Below, one piece after another: positions 1 to 6,924 of a stretch of 12,202 bases of DNA; positions within the stretch are counted from its first letter, which is position 1; each line of letters starts with the position of its first letter. The DNA lies in assembly GCA_003476475.1 (NCBI GenBank), contig DMUD01000100.1, positions 426-12,627 of the forward strand, given 5' to 3'. The notes below the pieces were generated by a model. It did no database searches and had not been told where the DNA came from. It saw only the letters and a program-made list of their open reading frames with translations. The translations under genes and the position numbers were made by a program. This stretch comes from Cytophagales bacterium. Lineage in GTDB: Bacteria; Bacteroidota; Bacteroidia; Cytophagales; UBA9547.

Positions 1-45
1 CAACTATTTTAATTCTACATTCAGTAAAACAAAACTAAAAATAAT

Positions 46-173
46 ATGAAAAACAAAGTACTGATTCCGAAAGATCCCATGACCTTGAAAGCCATGATCG
101 ACAAAATTGTGGTTTGGTAGATTTAGATGAGGAAATAAAATCCGTCAGAAAATCACTTATTGATAATCTTTGA
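46..173 (+). pseudogene. possible small ORF, split by an apparent frameshift
   Basis: An ATG at 46 opens 24 codons (beginning MKNKVLIPKD) and stops at TAG 118-120. The frame one base back continues from about 111 with coding-like residues (GLVDLDEEIKSVRKSLIDNL) and stops at TGA 171-173. Joined by a -1 shift near 109-117, the two pieces would give a lysine-rich protein of about 40 residues. Its last 21 bases overlap the 3' end of mreC on the other strand. I recognise no family. It could be a decayed gene, a sequencing error in a tiny real gene, or chance. The AT-rich 45 bases upstream show no clear promoter. Confidence 0.25.
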
Positions 174-1016
174 CGTCACTGCCTCTGGTTCGGTGACGTT
201 ATTTTTTTGTAAAGTGTCTAATTCCAACTTTAGCCGACTTTTTACCACGTACACATAATTCAATCGACTGAAGTCGGCAGCAAATCGTATGTTAATTCTG
301 TAAAAGGTTTCGTCGGGTTTAATGTCAATAGTCTCGACATATCCCACGTGTACCCCTTCAGGAAAAGTATTACTTTGGCCGGAAGTGAGCACTGTATCAC
401 CCTTTTTTACCTCGATATGCCTGGGTATGTACAAAAATAAACCCTTGGTGGGGTTATCCCCTTCCCATCTCACCGAGCCCAAGGCATCTTTGCTTTTGAG
501 TTTCGACGAAATGTAAATAGAAGAGTGTAATAAGGAATTGACAAGACAGTAATTTTCTGAACATTTTTTCACAACACCAACTGCTCCCATTGGCGAAAAA
601 ACACCCATTCCAGCTTCCAAACTATCTTTCTTACCCTTGTTGATTGTAATGTAGTTGTTCACCATTGTATTGGTATTGTTCACCACTTTTGCCGCTACAA
701 AATGTATATTTTCCAAAGTAGCGGGTCGCAAATGATTAAGCACCAATTGTTCGTCTATGACCACTCTTTTGTTCAGTTGGTAACGTAAATAAGCATTTTC
801 GTCGGCCAACCGCTCGTTTTGATATTTCAGTTCAATGTAGTCTTCCGCTTCACGCTTAACAGCATAAACCGAGCCCACCAATTGGTTAGAAGTATTAAAA
901 TAGGTGGCTCCCTGAAAATTGTTGAAGGTAAAAAATACGACCAAACATACTACCTCTAACAAGACAAATAGAAATGTCCTAGAATGGTTGAAGATAAACT
1001 GGAGCAGCTTATACAT
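153..1016 (-). CDS. mreC: rod shape-determining protein MreC
   Basis: MreC is the bitopic inner-membrane protein that links MreB filaments to the peptidoglycan elongation machinery. The 287-residue product has a short cytoplasmic start, one membrane segment at about residues 14-31 (hydrophobic, FLFVLLEVVCLVVFF), a charged probable coiled coil at about 52-85, and then the beta-rich periplasmic domain. The family's conserved stretch near the end of that domain is visible at 211-225 (TSGQSNTFPEGVHVG). The ATG at 1016 lies 6 bases after the mreB stop, so the two genes are surely cotranscribed. The last 15 residues are polar and look disordered. In most Bacteroidota mreD would follow. Here the next readable frame runs towards mreC, so mreD is either elsewhere or beyond the window edge. 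Confidence 0.95.
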   Translation of the reverse strand: MYKLLQFIFNHSRTFLFVLLEVVCLVVFFTFNNFQGATYFNTSNQLVGSVYAVKREAEDYIELKYQNERLADENAYLRYQLNKRVVIDEQLVLNHLRPATLENIHFVAAKVVNNTNTMVNNYITINKGKKDSLEAGMGVFSPMGAVGVVKKCSENYCLVNSLLHSSIYISSKLKSKDALGSVRWEGDNPTKGLFLYIPRHIEVKKGDTVLTSGQSNTFPEGVHVGYVETIDIKPDETFYRINIRFAADFSRLNYVYVVKSRLKLELDTLQKNNVTEPEAVTSKIINK

Positions 1017-1022
1017 TGCTCG

Positions 1023-2051
1023 TTATGGCATCAGTACAGCTTTGTAAGCATCTATATTTTTTAGGGCAAGACCGGTACCGCGTACCACTGCACGCAGAGG
1101 ATCTTCGGCAATGTGAATTGGAAGTTTTGTTTTTAAAGCCAATCGTTTATCCAATCCTCGCAACAAAGCACCGCCACCTGTTAGGTAAATTCCCCTTTCG
1201 TAAATATCGGCAGAAAGTTCTGGGGGTGAAATCTCGAGCGCTTTCAAAACTGCTTCTTCAATCTTCGAAACAGACTTGTCAAGCGCAAACGCAATTTCCG
1301 AATACGAAAGATTTATCACTTTTGGTATGCCTGTCATCAAATCGCGGCCGCGTATTTCAAAATCTGGCGGTGGGTTTTCCAATTCAGTCATGGCAGCTCC
1401 CACTTCAATCTTTACCCTTTCGGCCGAACGCTCTCCTATCAATAAATTGTGCTGCCTGCGCATGTAATCCAAAATATCACGGTTAAAAACATCGCCTGCT
1501 ACCCTGATGGATTGGTCGCAAACAATACCAGATAGCGCTATTACGGCAATTTCGGTGGTACCACCGCCAATGTCCACTACCATAGAACCAAGCGGTTGTT
1601 CAATGTCTATTCCTACGCCAAGGGCAGCTGCTATAGGTTCGTACACCATGTACACCTCTTTAGCCCCAGCATGTTCCGCCGAATCACGAACTGCGCGCTT
1701 TTCTACTTCTGTAATTCCTGAAGGAATACAAATAACCATTCGGTGCGAGGGAGCAAAAAGCTTCTTTTCACCACCATCAATCATTTTTATCATGCCCCTT
1801 ATCATGTGCTCGGCAGCATGGAAATCGGCAATTACGCCGTCCTTCAAAGGGCGAATAGTTTTGATGTTTTCGTGGGTTTTCTCGTGCATTTGCATGGCTT
1901 GGCGCCCAATGGCCAAAACTTTGCCACTTTGCCTATCCAACGCAATTATAGAAGGCTCGTCTACTACTATTTTATCTTTATGAATAATTAAAGTATTGGC
2001 AGTGCCCAAGTCTATGGCAATATCGCTAGTGAAGAAATCAAAGAATCCCAT
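1023..2051 (-). CDS. mreB: rod shape-determining protein MreB
   Basis: MreB is the bacterial actin homologue. It forms membrane-bound ATP-dependent filaments that guide lateral cell-wall synthesis. The 342-residue length is typical. The actin-fold nucleotide motifs are intact: phosphate-1 DLGTANT at 14-20, phosphate-2 DIGGGTTE at 160-167 and the adenosine motif TGGGALLRGL at 291-300. The N-terminus MGFFDFF is hydrophobic, as in MreBs that insert into the membrane. The ATG at 2051 places DLGTANT at the usual distance from the start. The gene lies 66 bases after queA in the same direction and 6 bases before mreC. A weak -7-like box (TAACTTCG, minus strand 2080-2073, one mismatch to TAnnTTTG) lies in the gap, but I found no matching TTG, so transcription may also come through from queA. 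Confidence 0.97.
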   Translation of the reverse strand: MGFFDFFTSDIAIDLGTANTLIIHKDKIVVDEPSIIALDRQSGKVLAIGRQAMQMHEKTHENIKTIRPLKDGVIADFHAAEHMIRGMIKMIDGGEKKLFAPSHRMVICIPSGITEVEKRAVRDSAEHAGAKEVYMVYEPIAAALGVGIDIEQPLGSMVVDIGGGTTEIAVIALSGIVCDQSIRVAGDVFNRDILDYMRRQHNLLIGERSAERVKIEVGAAMTELENPPPDFEIRGRDLMTGIPKVINLSYSEIAFALDKSVSKIEEAVLKALEISPPELSADIYERGIYLTGGGALLRGLDKRLALKTKLPIHIAEDPLRAVVRGTGLALKNIDAYKAVLMP

Positions 2052-2117
2052 TTGATGAATCGTAAATTAGGGCGAAGTTATACTATTTTTTCTTGTCTAT
2101 GATGGTTTTGCTTGGAA

Positions 2118-3296
2118 TTAGGGAATCAGCAAGGAACTATCGCCGTAGCTAAGAAACCTAAACTCGTTTAAAAGCGCGTAATCGTATATTTTTCTCCAAT
2201 TTTCTCCAACCAAAGCCGCAACCAACAAGATGAGGGTACTTTCGGGTTGATGGAAATTTGTGATTATGCCTTGGCAAATTTGAAATGAATAGCCAGGCAC
2301 AATCATAATACCTGTTTCGGCCACAATCTTGTCAGTAGAATGCTTCTGCATCCAATTCAACAACGCGTTCAAACATTCCTTTTTGGAGTGTATGCGTGGC
2401 TCGAACCCAACCCATTGCTCAACAAACATTTGCTCATTCCCATTCAAAAATTGATTCCCCAAATGAAAAACACTTTCAAGAGTGCGCATAGAAGTAGTTC
2501 CAACAGGAATTACGGTATCTCTTTCCAACAATTTTTCTATTAATTCTTTGTGCACCTCAAAAAACTCTTTGTGCATTTTGTGTTCTAGCACATTTTCTGT
2601 TTTGATTGGTTTAAAAGTACCTGTTCCAACATGCAGGGTTACATACGCTTTTTCATGCCCTGCCTTGGCCAAACTTTCGATTACATTATCGGTAAAATGC
2701 AAGCCTGCAGTAGGAGCCGCTACCGACCCAGAAACCGAAGCATAAACAGTTTGGTAACGCTCCGTGTCCATTTCATCGGCATCGCGATGCATGTACGGGG
2801 GCAGTGGTATATGACCCAATTTTTCTAGTACCTCTAAGAAAGAAAGCTTACCAGTCCAGGAAAATTTCACTTCATTTTCCTCTCCGCCGCGTCTTGTAAT
2901 TGTAGCCGAAAAATGAAAATTTTTTGTAGTAATCATCAACTCAACCCCCTCCTTCCATCGTTTCAAATTCCCTACAATACACCTCCAGGTCTGGACAGTA
3001 AGTCCCTCCACGGTCGTCTCTGAATCGGTGGGCTGCAAGCACAACAATTCGATGGTAGCCCCATTTTCGGTTCTGAAATACAAGCGGGCAGGAATTACCT
3101 TTGAATTGTTGAAAACCAAAAAACTTCTAGCTGGCAAAAAATCTGACAAATTCCTGAAAACACTTTGCTCAATTTCGCCCTTGCGATACAAAAGCAACCT
3201 GCTCAAGTCTCGCTCCGGCAATGGCCTATCGGGAATTTTTTCCGCAGGTAACTCGAATTTAAAATCAAGTGGATTTATGAAAGGAAGTGCTGACAC
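2118..3296 (-). CDS. queA: S-adenosylmethionine:tRNA ribosyltransferase-isomerase QueA
   Basis: QueA moves the ribosyl group of SAM onto preQ1 at tRNA position 34 and isomerises it to epoxyqueuosine, the penultimate queuosine step. Clear family motifs, counted from the GTG start, are FNNSKVIPARL (63-73), RYQTVYASVSGSVAAPTAGL (180-199), HVGTGTFKP (222-230), GTTSMRTLES (266-275) and TNFHQPESTL (346-355). From memory, the long middle insert (the WRCIVGN...RWK part) matches the roughly 400-residue Bacteroidota form rather than the shorter canonical QueA. There is no ATG near the N-terminus. GTG at 3296 (392 residues) puts LDFKFELP where homologues begin. The frame is open back to a TTG at 3341 (407 residues), which would add 15 hydrophobic residues I think are not translated. 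Confidence 0.93.
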   Translation of the reverse strand: MSALPFINPLDFKFELPAEKIPDRPLPERDLSRLLLYRKGEIEQSVFRNLSDFLPARSFLVFNNSKVIPARLYFRTENGATIELLCLQPTDSETTVEGLTVQTWRCIVGNLKRWKEGVELMITTKNFHFSATITRRGGEENEVKFSWTGKLSFLEVLEKLGHIPLPPYMHRDADEMDTERYQTVYASVSGSVAAPTAGLHFTDNVIESLAKAGHEKAYVTLHVGTGTFKPIKTENVLEHKMHKEFFEVHKELIEKLLERDTVIPVGTTSMRTLESVFHLGNQFLNGNEQMFVEQWVGFEPRIHSKKECLNALLNWMQKHSTDKIVAETGIMIVPGYSFQICQGIITNFHQPESTLILLVAALVGENWRKIYDYALLNEFRFLSYGDSSLLIP

Positions 3297-3335
3297 AATT
3301 TTCGAAAAAAGATTGACAATGCACAAAAATAGGGA

Positions 3336-3367
3336 TTGCAATTGAAACTTTTTTTTATCTAACTTTG
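3336..3367 (+). promoter_or_regulatory. Bacteroidota-type promoter of the GNAT gene
   Basis: TTG at 3336-3338 is followed after 21 bases by TAACTTTG at 3360-3367, a full match to the -7 consensus TAnnTTTG. Transcription would begin near 3372 and give a leader of about 170 bases before the GNAT start at 3545. The -33 element lies in the 5' region of the opposing queA frame. Confidence 0.55.
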
Positions 3368-3544
3368 CTTAGTTTTTATGATAACCAACATTCAATGGTC
3401 ATCTCTCCGAAATTGTTAAATATTCTTTTGAAAAAGTGTAGTTTACCGCGCCTTGTTTTCAGGTCATTCAGGTCTTAGAGTTTGCCGAACTCCACCTTCT
3501 TTAAGTTTTCAATTTATTGACAATTTTAAATCACTTTATGTAAA
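3368..3544 (+). other. untranslated leader/intergenic region between queA and the GNAT gene
   Basis: This gap holds no convincing gene. It contains a near-tandem repeat, TTCAGGTCA at 3458-3466 followed directly by TTCAGGTCT at 3467-3475. A looser relative, TTCAATGGTCA, lies at about 3391-3401. A small inverted repeat GAGTT/AACTC lies at about 3478-3492. No riboswitch class was recognised. The last 30 bases are AT-rich and lack a Shine-Dalgarno sequence. Confidence 0.35.
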
Positions 3545-4222
3545 ATGAACGAATTTGTTGTTTCTGTGGCATCGGAAGCGTTTTTGCCATTTGCCGAACA
3601 AATTTGTAAGGAAATAGAAGAAAGTGCCAAAGCACGTGGTACTGGCATAGCCAAACGCAATCCTGAATACATTAAACAAAAAATGCGTGAAGGCAAAGCT
3701 GTGATTGCCCTCACCAACGAAGGCGAGCTAGCTGGTTTCTGCTACATAGAAAGTTGGGGCCACGACAAATTTGTGGCAAATTCGGGTTTGATAGTGGTGC
3801 CAAAATTCAGAATGGGTGGCTTGGCTACCACCATCAAGGAAGAAGCATTCAACCTTTCTTTACTCAAATTTCCAGGTGCAAAACTTTTTGGGCTAACCAC
3901 CAGTACGGCTGTTATGAAAATAAATAGCATGTTGGGTTACAAAAAAGTACAATTTTCCAAGTTGACCGACGACGAAGACTTTTGGAAAGGCTGTTCGAGT
4001 TGTGTGAATTACGACATTCTGACCAGTACCAATCGCAAGCACTGCTTGTGTACAGGCATGTTGTACGACCCTGCCACGAATAAAGAAGAGAAAAATGCCA
4101 CTGAAAAACAGCCCGTTGACGAAGAGAAACCTGTCGAAAACAATGTAAAAACAGTATCCAAATCTATTCAAACTTCTATTTCTACTCCACAGGCATTTGA
4201 ACTTGATTCAATATATGCATAG
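3545..4222 (+). CDS. GNAT family N-acetyltransferase with C-terminal cysteine cluster
   Basis: This is a 225-residue acetyl-CoA-dependent acetyltransferase of the GNAT fold. The core runs from residue 1 to about 145. Strand 4 and the acetyl-CoA pyrophosphate loop are visible as SGLIVVPKFRMGGLA (80-94), with RMGGLA as the R/QxxGxG/A motif. After the core comes a cysteine cluster, Cys150-x2-Cys153 and Cys167-x-Cys169, within FWKGCSSCVNYDIL and HCLCTGMLYDP. This could bind a metal. The tail from about 178 is charged, low-complexity and probably disordered. From memory, proteins with this ARGTGIAKR...FWKGC...CLCT pattern often sit beside argG in Bacteroidota arginine clusters and may acetylate a small amino-acid substrate. 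Here no arginine gene is near, so the substrate is unknown. The ATG at 3545 is the first in frame and lacks a Shine-Dalgarno sequence. Confidence 0.85.
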   Translation: MNEFVVSVASEAFLPFAEQICKEIEESAKARGTGIAKRNPEYIKQKMREGKAVIALTNEGELAGFCYIESWGHDKFVANSGLIVVPKFRMGGLATTIKEEAFNLSLLKFPGAKLFGLTTSTAVMKINSMLGYKKVQFSKLTDDEDFWKGCSSCVNYDILTSTNRKHCLCTGMLYDPATNKEEKNATEKQPVDEEKPVENNVKTVSKSIQTSISTPQAFELDSIYA

Positions 4223-4490
4223 TAGCCTGCTGAAAGAACTAAAATCTTCCTACCCAAAATCATGGGCCGAATTTGAATTGGTGGCAAAATCAGCATTCGA
4301 CTCCTTGCCATTTAGTTCTAGTCCAGCAACTGAAGACTTGCCATTTGATTTGGCTTTCGGATTACTCTTGAAGTTTTGTAAGGAAAACGAACTGGAGTTC
4401 GACTATAACAATTTAGACCCTAAACAATACCCAAACGAGTTCCACTCCTTATTTGCCCTATTTGAAAACACAATAGGTCACTACTCCTAA
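4215..4490 (+). CDS. hypothetical protein, translationally coupled to the GNAT gene
   Basis: This 91-residue frame begins with an ATG inside the end of the GNAT gene. The sequence ATGCATAG holds this start (4215) and the GNAT stop (4220-4222), an 8-base overlap typical of coupled translation. A TTG at 4197 in the same frame is a less likely start. The product is acidic and rich in Phe, Leu and Ser, with probable helices at about 15-30 and 43-60. It has no signal peptide, membrane segment or cysteine motif. I do not recognise a family. Its codon pattern looks like the neighbouring genes and no better frame competes on either strand, so I think it is real. It occupies the place just upstream of parB where Bacteroidota usually carry parA. 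Confidence 0.6.
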   Translation: MHSSLLKELKSSYPKSWAEFELVAKSAFDSLPFSSSPATEDLPFDLAFGLLLKFCKENELEFDYNNLDPKQYPNEFHSLFALFENTIGHYS

Positions 4491-4551
4491 CCGCTCGTGA
4501 ATTGAAGTTAACAGGCAACATTCATTATTACCTCGGTTCGTTTTTTTGGAT

Positions 4552-4559
4552 TACATTTG
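4552..4559 (+). promoter_or_regulatory. putative -7 element upstream of parB
   Basis: TACATTTG at 4552-4559 fully matches the Bacteroidota -7 consensus TAnnTTTG. I see no TTG at the expected distance, so only half the promoter is supported. Transcription from here would leave a leader of about 20 bases before the parB ATG at 4583. Confidence 0.4.
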
Positions 4560-4582
4560 TTACTAAATACCTTCCCCAATAG

Positions 4583-5473
4583 ATGTCAGATAAGATGAAA
4601 AAGCCCGCCATGGGCCGAGGTTTAAGTGCATTGCTTTCAGATGCCCCACCCTCACACCCAAGTACAGAGGAGGCCTCAAACCTAGTCAATTCTGTTTCCG
4701 AATTGCCTTTAGAAGAAATTGAAGCAAATGCTGCCCAGCCCAGAACTTATTTCGACGACGAGGCATTAAAAGAATTGGCCGAATCTATCAAAGTGCAAGG
4801 CATTATACAGCCCATCACTGTGCGCAGACTCAGCGAAAAAGAATACCAAATCATTTCGGGCGAAAGAAGATTTAGGGCGAGCAAAATACTGGGCTTGAAA
4901 ACGATTCCTGCCTACATACGCACCGCCGATGACCAACAAATGTTGGAAATGGCGCTAATAGAGAATATACAACGCGAAAATCTGAATGCTATCGAAATTT
5001 CGCTCAGCTACCAAAGGCTCATTTCAGAATGTAATCTAAAACAAGAAGAGTTGGGCGAGAGAGTGGGCAAAAATCGTACCACGGTAAACAATTATTTGCG
5101 ATTGCTTAGGTTACCTCCAGTAATTCAAGCTTCCATTCGCGACCAAAAACTGAGCATGGGACATGCGCGCGCCATCATAAATGTTGAAAAAACCGAAGAC
5201 CAACTGGCTATATTTAAAAAAGTATTAAATGAAGAACTTTCGGTACGAAAAGTGGAAGATTTGGTAAGAGCTATAGCCAACAAACCGGAAAAAGGTTTGA
5301 AAAAATCAAAATCTGCCGAAAATGTAGAATTGAAACAATTGCAAAGTAGATTGTCGTCACACTTCGGAACAAAAATCAATATTTATACAAACGAGCATTT
5401 GAAAGGAGAAATAAAAATCCCTTTTGTTTCAAAAGACGATCTCAACCGCATTTTGGAAATTATCAACCCCTAA
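4583..5473 (+). CDS. parB: chromosome partitioning protein ParB
   Basis: ParB is the CTP-dependent DNA clamp that loads at parS near the origin and drives origin segregation with the ATPase ParA. The 296-residue product has the usual three parts. First is a short N-terminal peptide with KPAMGRGLSALLSD (7-20), the segment known to touch ParA. Second is the ParB/Srx CTP-binding domain, about 38-130, with GERRFRAS at 93-100 and ALIENIQREN at 124-133. Third is a helix-turn-helix parS-reading domain, about 150-235 (GERVGKNRTTVNNYLRLLRL at 158-177), followed by a C-terminal dimerisation domain. No parA lies upstream as it usually would, yet the ParA-binding peptide is intact, so ParA is probably encoded elsewhere. 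The stop overlaps the next start (TAATG). I saw no parS-like palindrome in the window. Confidence 0.96.
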   Translation: MSDKMKKPAMGRGLSALLSDAPPSHPSTEEASNLVNSVSELPLEEIEANAAQPRTYFDDEALKELAESIKVQGIIQPITVRRLSEKEYQIISGERRFRASKILGLKTIPAYIRTADDQQMLEMALIENIQRENLNAIEISLSYQRLISECNLKQEELGERVGKNRTTVNNYLRLLRLPPVIQASIRDQKLSMGHARAIINVEKTEDQLAIFKKVLNEELSVRKVEDLVRAIANKPEKGLKKSKSAENVELKQLQSRLSSHFGTKINIYTNEHLKGEIKIPFVSKDDLNRILEIINP

Positions 5474-6138
5474 TGTCCTCCAAGTTTTTTCAAATTTTTG
5501 TTCTTATCGGTTTGATTTTTTCAAACGCAGTTGCGATTGCGCAAAAGTCGGAAGCACAAAAAGAGGCAGCCGACAGTATCGCTTGGCTTCGCAACGACAC
5601 ATCTTCGCTTAAAAAGAAAAAACACTCCCCTAATAAAGCAACCATTTTGTCGGCAATTTTGCCAGGCTTAGGCCAAACATACAACAGGCAGTATTGGAAA
5701 GTACCTATTATTGTGGGGGCGGGTACTATTTTCACTATCCTTATACATTCTAACAACCACGATTGGCAACAAGCACGCAAAGACTATAATATTCGCTTAC
5801 AAAACGAGCAAGATGGCTACCTAAAAGCCAATGCAGATCCAAACCTTTATGATGCCTATGATCCCAAAAGCCCTTACAACTTCATGGGTTCGGGAGTGCG
5901 CACATATTCCACCCAACAGTTACGCCTCATTCGCGATTCATACCGTCGAGACCGTGACTTTTTTATTATTATATCAGCTTTGGTTTATACGTTAAACATC
6001 GTAGACGCTGCAGTTTTTGCGCATTTGCTCGAATTTGAAGTGAGTGAAAAATTAAGCATGAAAATAAATCCAGAAATTCATTTCGATTTTCCACAACCTA
6101 CTGCAGGTCTATCTTGTCGTTTCTATTTTAAAAAGTAA
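5473..6138 (+). CDS. DUF5683 domain-containing membrane protein
   Basis: This is a 221-residue envelope protein of unknown function found mainly in Bacteroidota between parB and dapB. Residues 1-24 look like a signal peptide (hydrophobic IFVLIGLIF, then AVAIAQ with possible cleavage after an Ala-x-Ala). A Lys-rich linker (about 47-55) leads into the DUF5683 core. The core has the LPGLGQTYNRQYWKVP stretch (63-78), a membrane segment at about 76-93 and a second hydrophobic segment at about 163-184. The end (about 190-221) has alternating polar and aromatic residues, suggesting a beta-rich region. The start codon shares one base with the parB stop, so translation is coupled. The function has not been established to my knowledge. 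Confidence 0.88.
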   Translation: MSSKFFQIFVLIGLIFSNAVAIAQKSEAQKEAADSIAWLRNDTSSLKKKKHSPNKATILSAILPGLGQTYNRQYWKVPIIVGAGTIFTILIHSNNHDWQQARKDYNIRLQNEQDGYLKANADPNLYDAYDPKSPYNFMGSGVRTYSTQQLRLIRDSYRRDRDFFIIISALVYTLNIVDAAVFAHLLEFEVSEKLSMKINPEIHFDFPQPTAGLSCRFYFKK

Positions 6139-6146
6139 TAGGTTTG
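6114..6146 (+). promoter_or_regulatory. possible internal promoter for dapB-lepB
   Basis: TAGGTTTG at 6139-6146 fully matches the -7 consensus TAnnTTTG. TTG at 6114-6116 lies 22 bases before it, slightly longer than the usual spacing. It would start transcription in the 42-base gap after DUF5683, about 30 bases before the dapB ATG. Confidence 0.4.
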
Positions 6147-6180
6147 TACAGAAATTACAGATTCTCATAAAAACTAAATC

Positions 6181-6897
6181 ATGAAGATCATTCTATTGGG
6201 ATATGGTAAAATGGGTAAGGAAATCGAAAAAATTGCCATTTCCCGCCATCACGAAGTTGTTCAACGTATCGACGAAACAAACACTTACTTGCTGAAAGAA
6301 ATCATACCAGGTGCAGCAGATGTGGCCATCGAATTTACCCAACCCGATGCTGCTTTTGAAAACATCAAAGTGTGCTTAGAACGCAATTTACCCGTGGTAT
6401 CAGGCACCACTGGCTGGTTGGAAAGAAAAAAAGAGGTAGAGGCATTGGTTAACAAACACAAAGGCACTTTCTTTTATGCTTCCAATTTTAGTGTAGGAGT
6501 CAACTTGTTTTTCCATTTCAACAAATTTATTGCAAAAATGATGAATGGATTTTCAGAATACGACGTAGAAATGGAAGAGATACACCACATTTACAAAAAA
6601 GACGCCCCCAGTGGAACTGCCATCACAACTGCCGAAGGTATATTGCAGCACTTGGACAGAAAAAAAAATTGGGCATTGAACGAAACAAAATCCAAAAACG
6701 AGTTACGAATTATAGACAGACGCATAGCAGCTGTACCCGGTACACACACAGTCACCTACCATTCGCCAGTAGACAGTATTGAACTGCGTCATACGGCTTA
6801 TAGTCGTGAGGGCTTTGCCACTGGAGCGGTTTTGGCAGCCGAATTTGTGCAAGGCAAAAAAGGCATATTTGGCATGAACGACATGCTCGGATTTTGA
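6181..6897 (+). CDS. dapB: 4-hydroxy-tetrahydrodipicolinate reductase DapB
   Basis: DapB reduces 4-hydroxy-tetrahydrodipicolinate to tetrahydrodipicolinate with NAD(P)H, in the cytoplasm, on the route to diaminopimelate and lysine. The 238 residues are a little shorter than the E. coli enzyme and typical of Bacteroidota. The Rossmann loop is GYGKMG (7-12), and the substrate/cofactor loop VSGTTGW is at 73-79. The family signature lies at 132-147: EEIHHIYKKDAPSGTA. By alignment with E. coli DapB, His135 corresponds to catalytic His159, Lys139 to Lys163, and DAPSGT binds substrate. Nothing essential is missing. It lies 42 bases after DUF5683 and 27 before lepB, all codirectional. It supplies the diaminopimelate used in the peptidoglycan that mreBC helps organise. 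Confidence 0.96.
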   Translation: MKIILLGYGKMGKEIEKIAISRHHEVVQRIDETNTYLLKEIIPGAADVAIEFTQPDAAFENIKVCLERNLPVVSGTTGWLERKKEVEALVNKHKGTFFYASNFSVGVNLFFHFNKFIAKMMNGFSEYDVEMEEIHHIYKKDAPSGTAITTAEGILQHLDRKKNWALNETKSKNELRIIDRRIAAVPGTHTVTYHSPVDSIELRHTAYSREGFATGAVLAAEFVQGKKGIFGMNDMLGF

Positions 6898-6924
6898 TTG
6901 GTTGAAACAAAACATTGACAATAC

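Noticed and set aside
100..120. Programmed -1 ribosomal frameshift in the small ORF at 46-173
   Set aside because: No X-XXY-YYZ slippery heptamer in the right frame and no downstream structure were seen; decay or error is simpler.
345..350. CACGTG cores at 345-350 and 3633-3638 as parS sites
   Set aside because: The flanks do not extend the palindrome towards the parS consensus, and both lie inside other genes.
1016..1983. Long plus-strand frames opposite mreB (1016-1486 and 1507-1983)
   Set aside because: They are antisense to a clear mreB with intact actin motifs, and their products resemble no family.
3378..3419. 13-codon ORF (MITNIQWSSLRNC) as an attenuator leader peptide
   Set aside because: It has no run of regulatory codons, no ribosome site and no following terminator/antiterminator pair.
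3517..3544. TTGACA-like box at 3517 as a second, sigma70-type promoter for the GNAT gene
   Set aside because: No matching -10 or TAnnTTTG box lies at a usable distance before the start codon.
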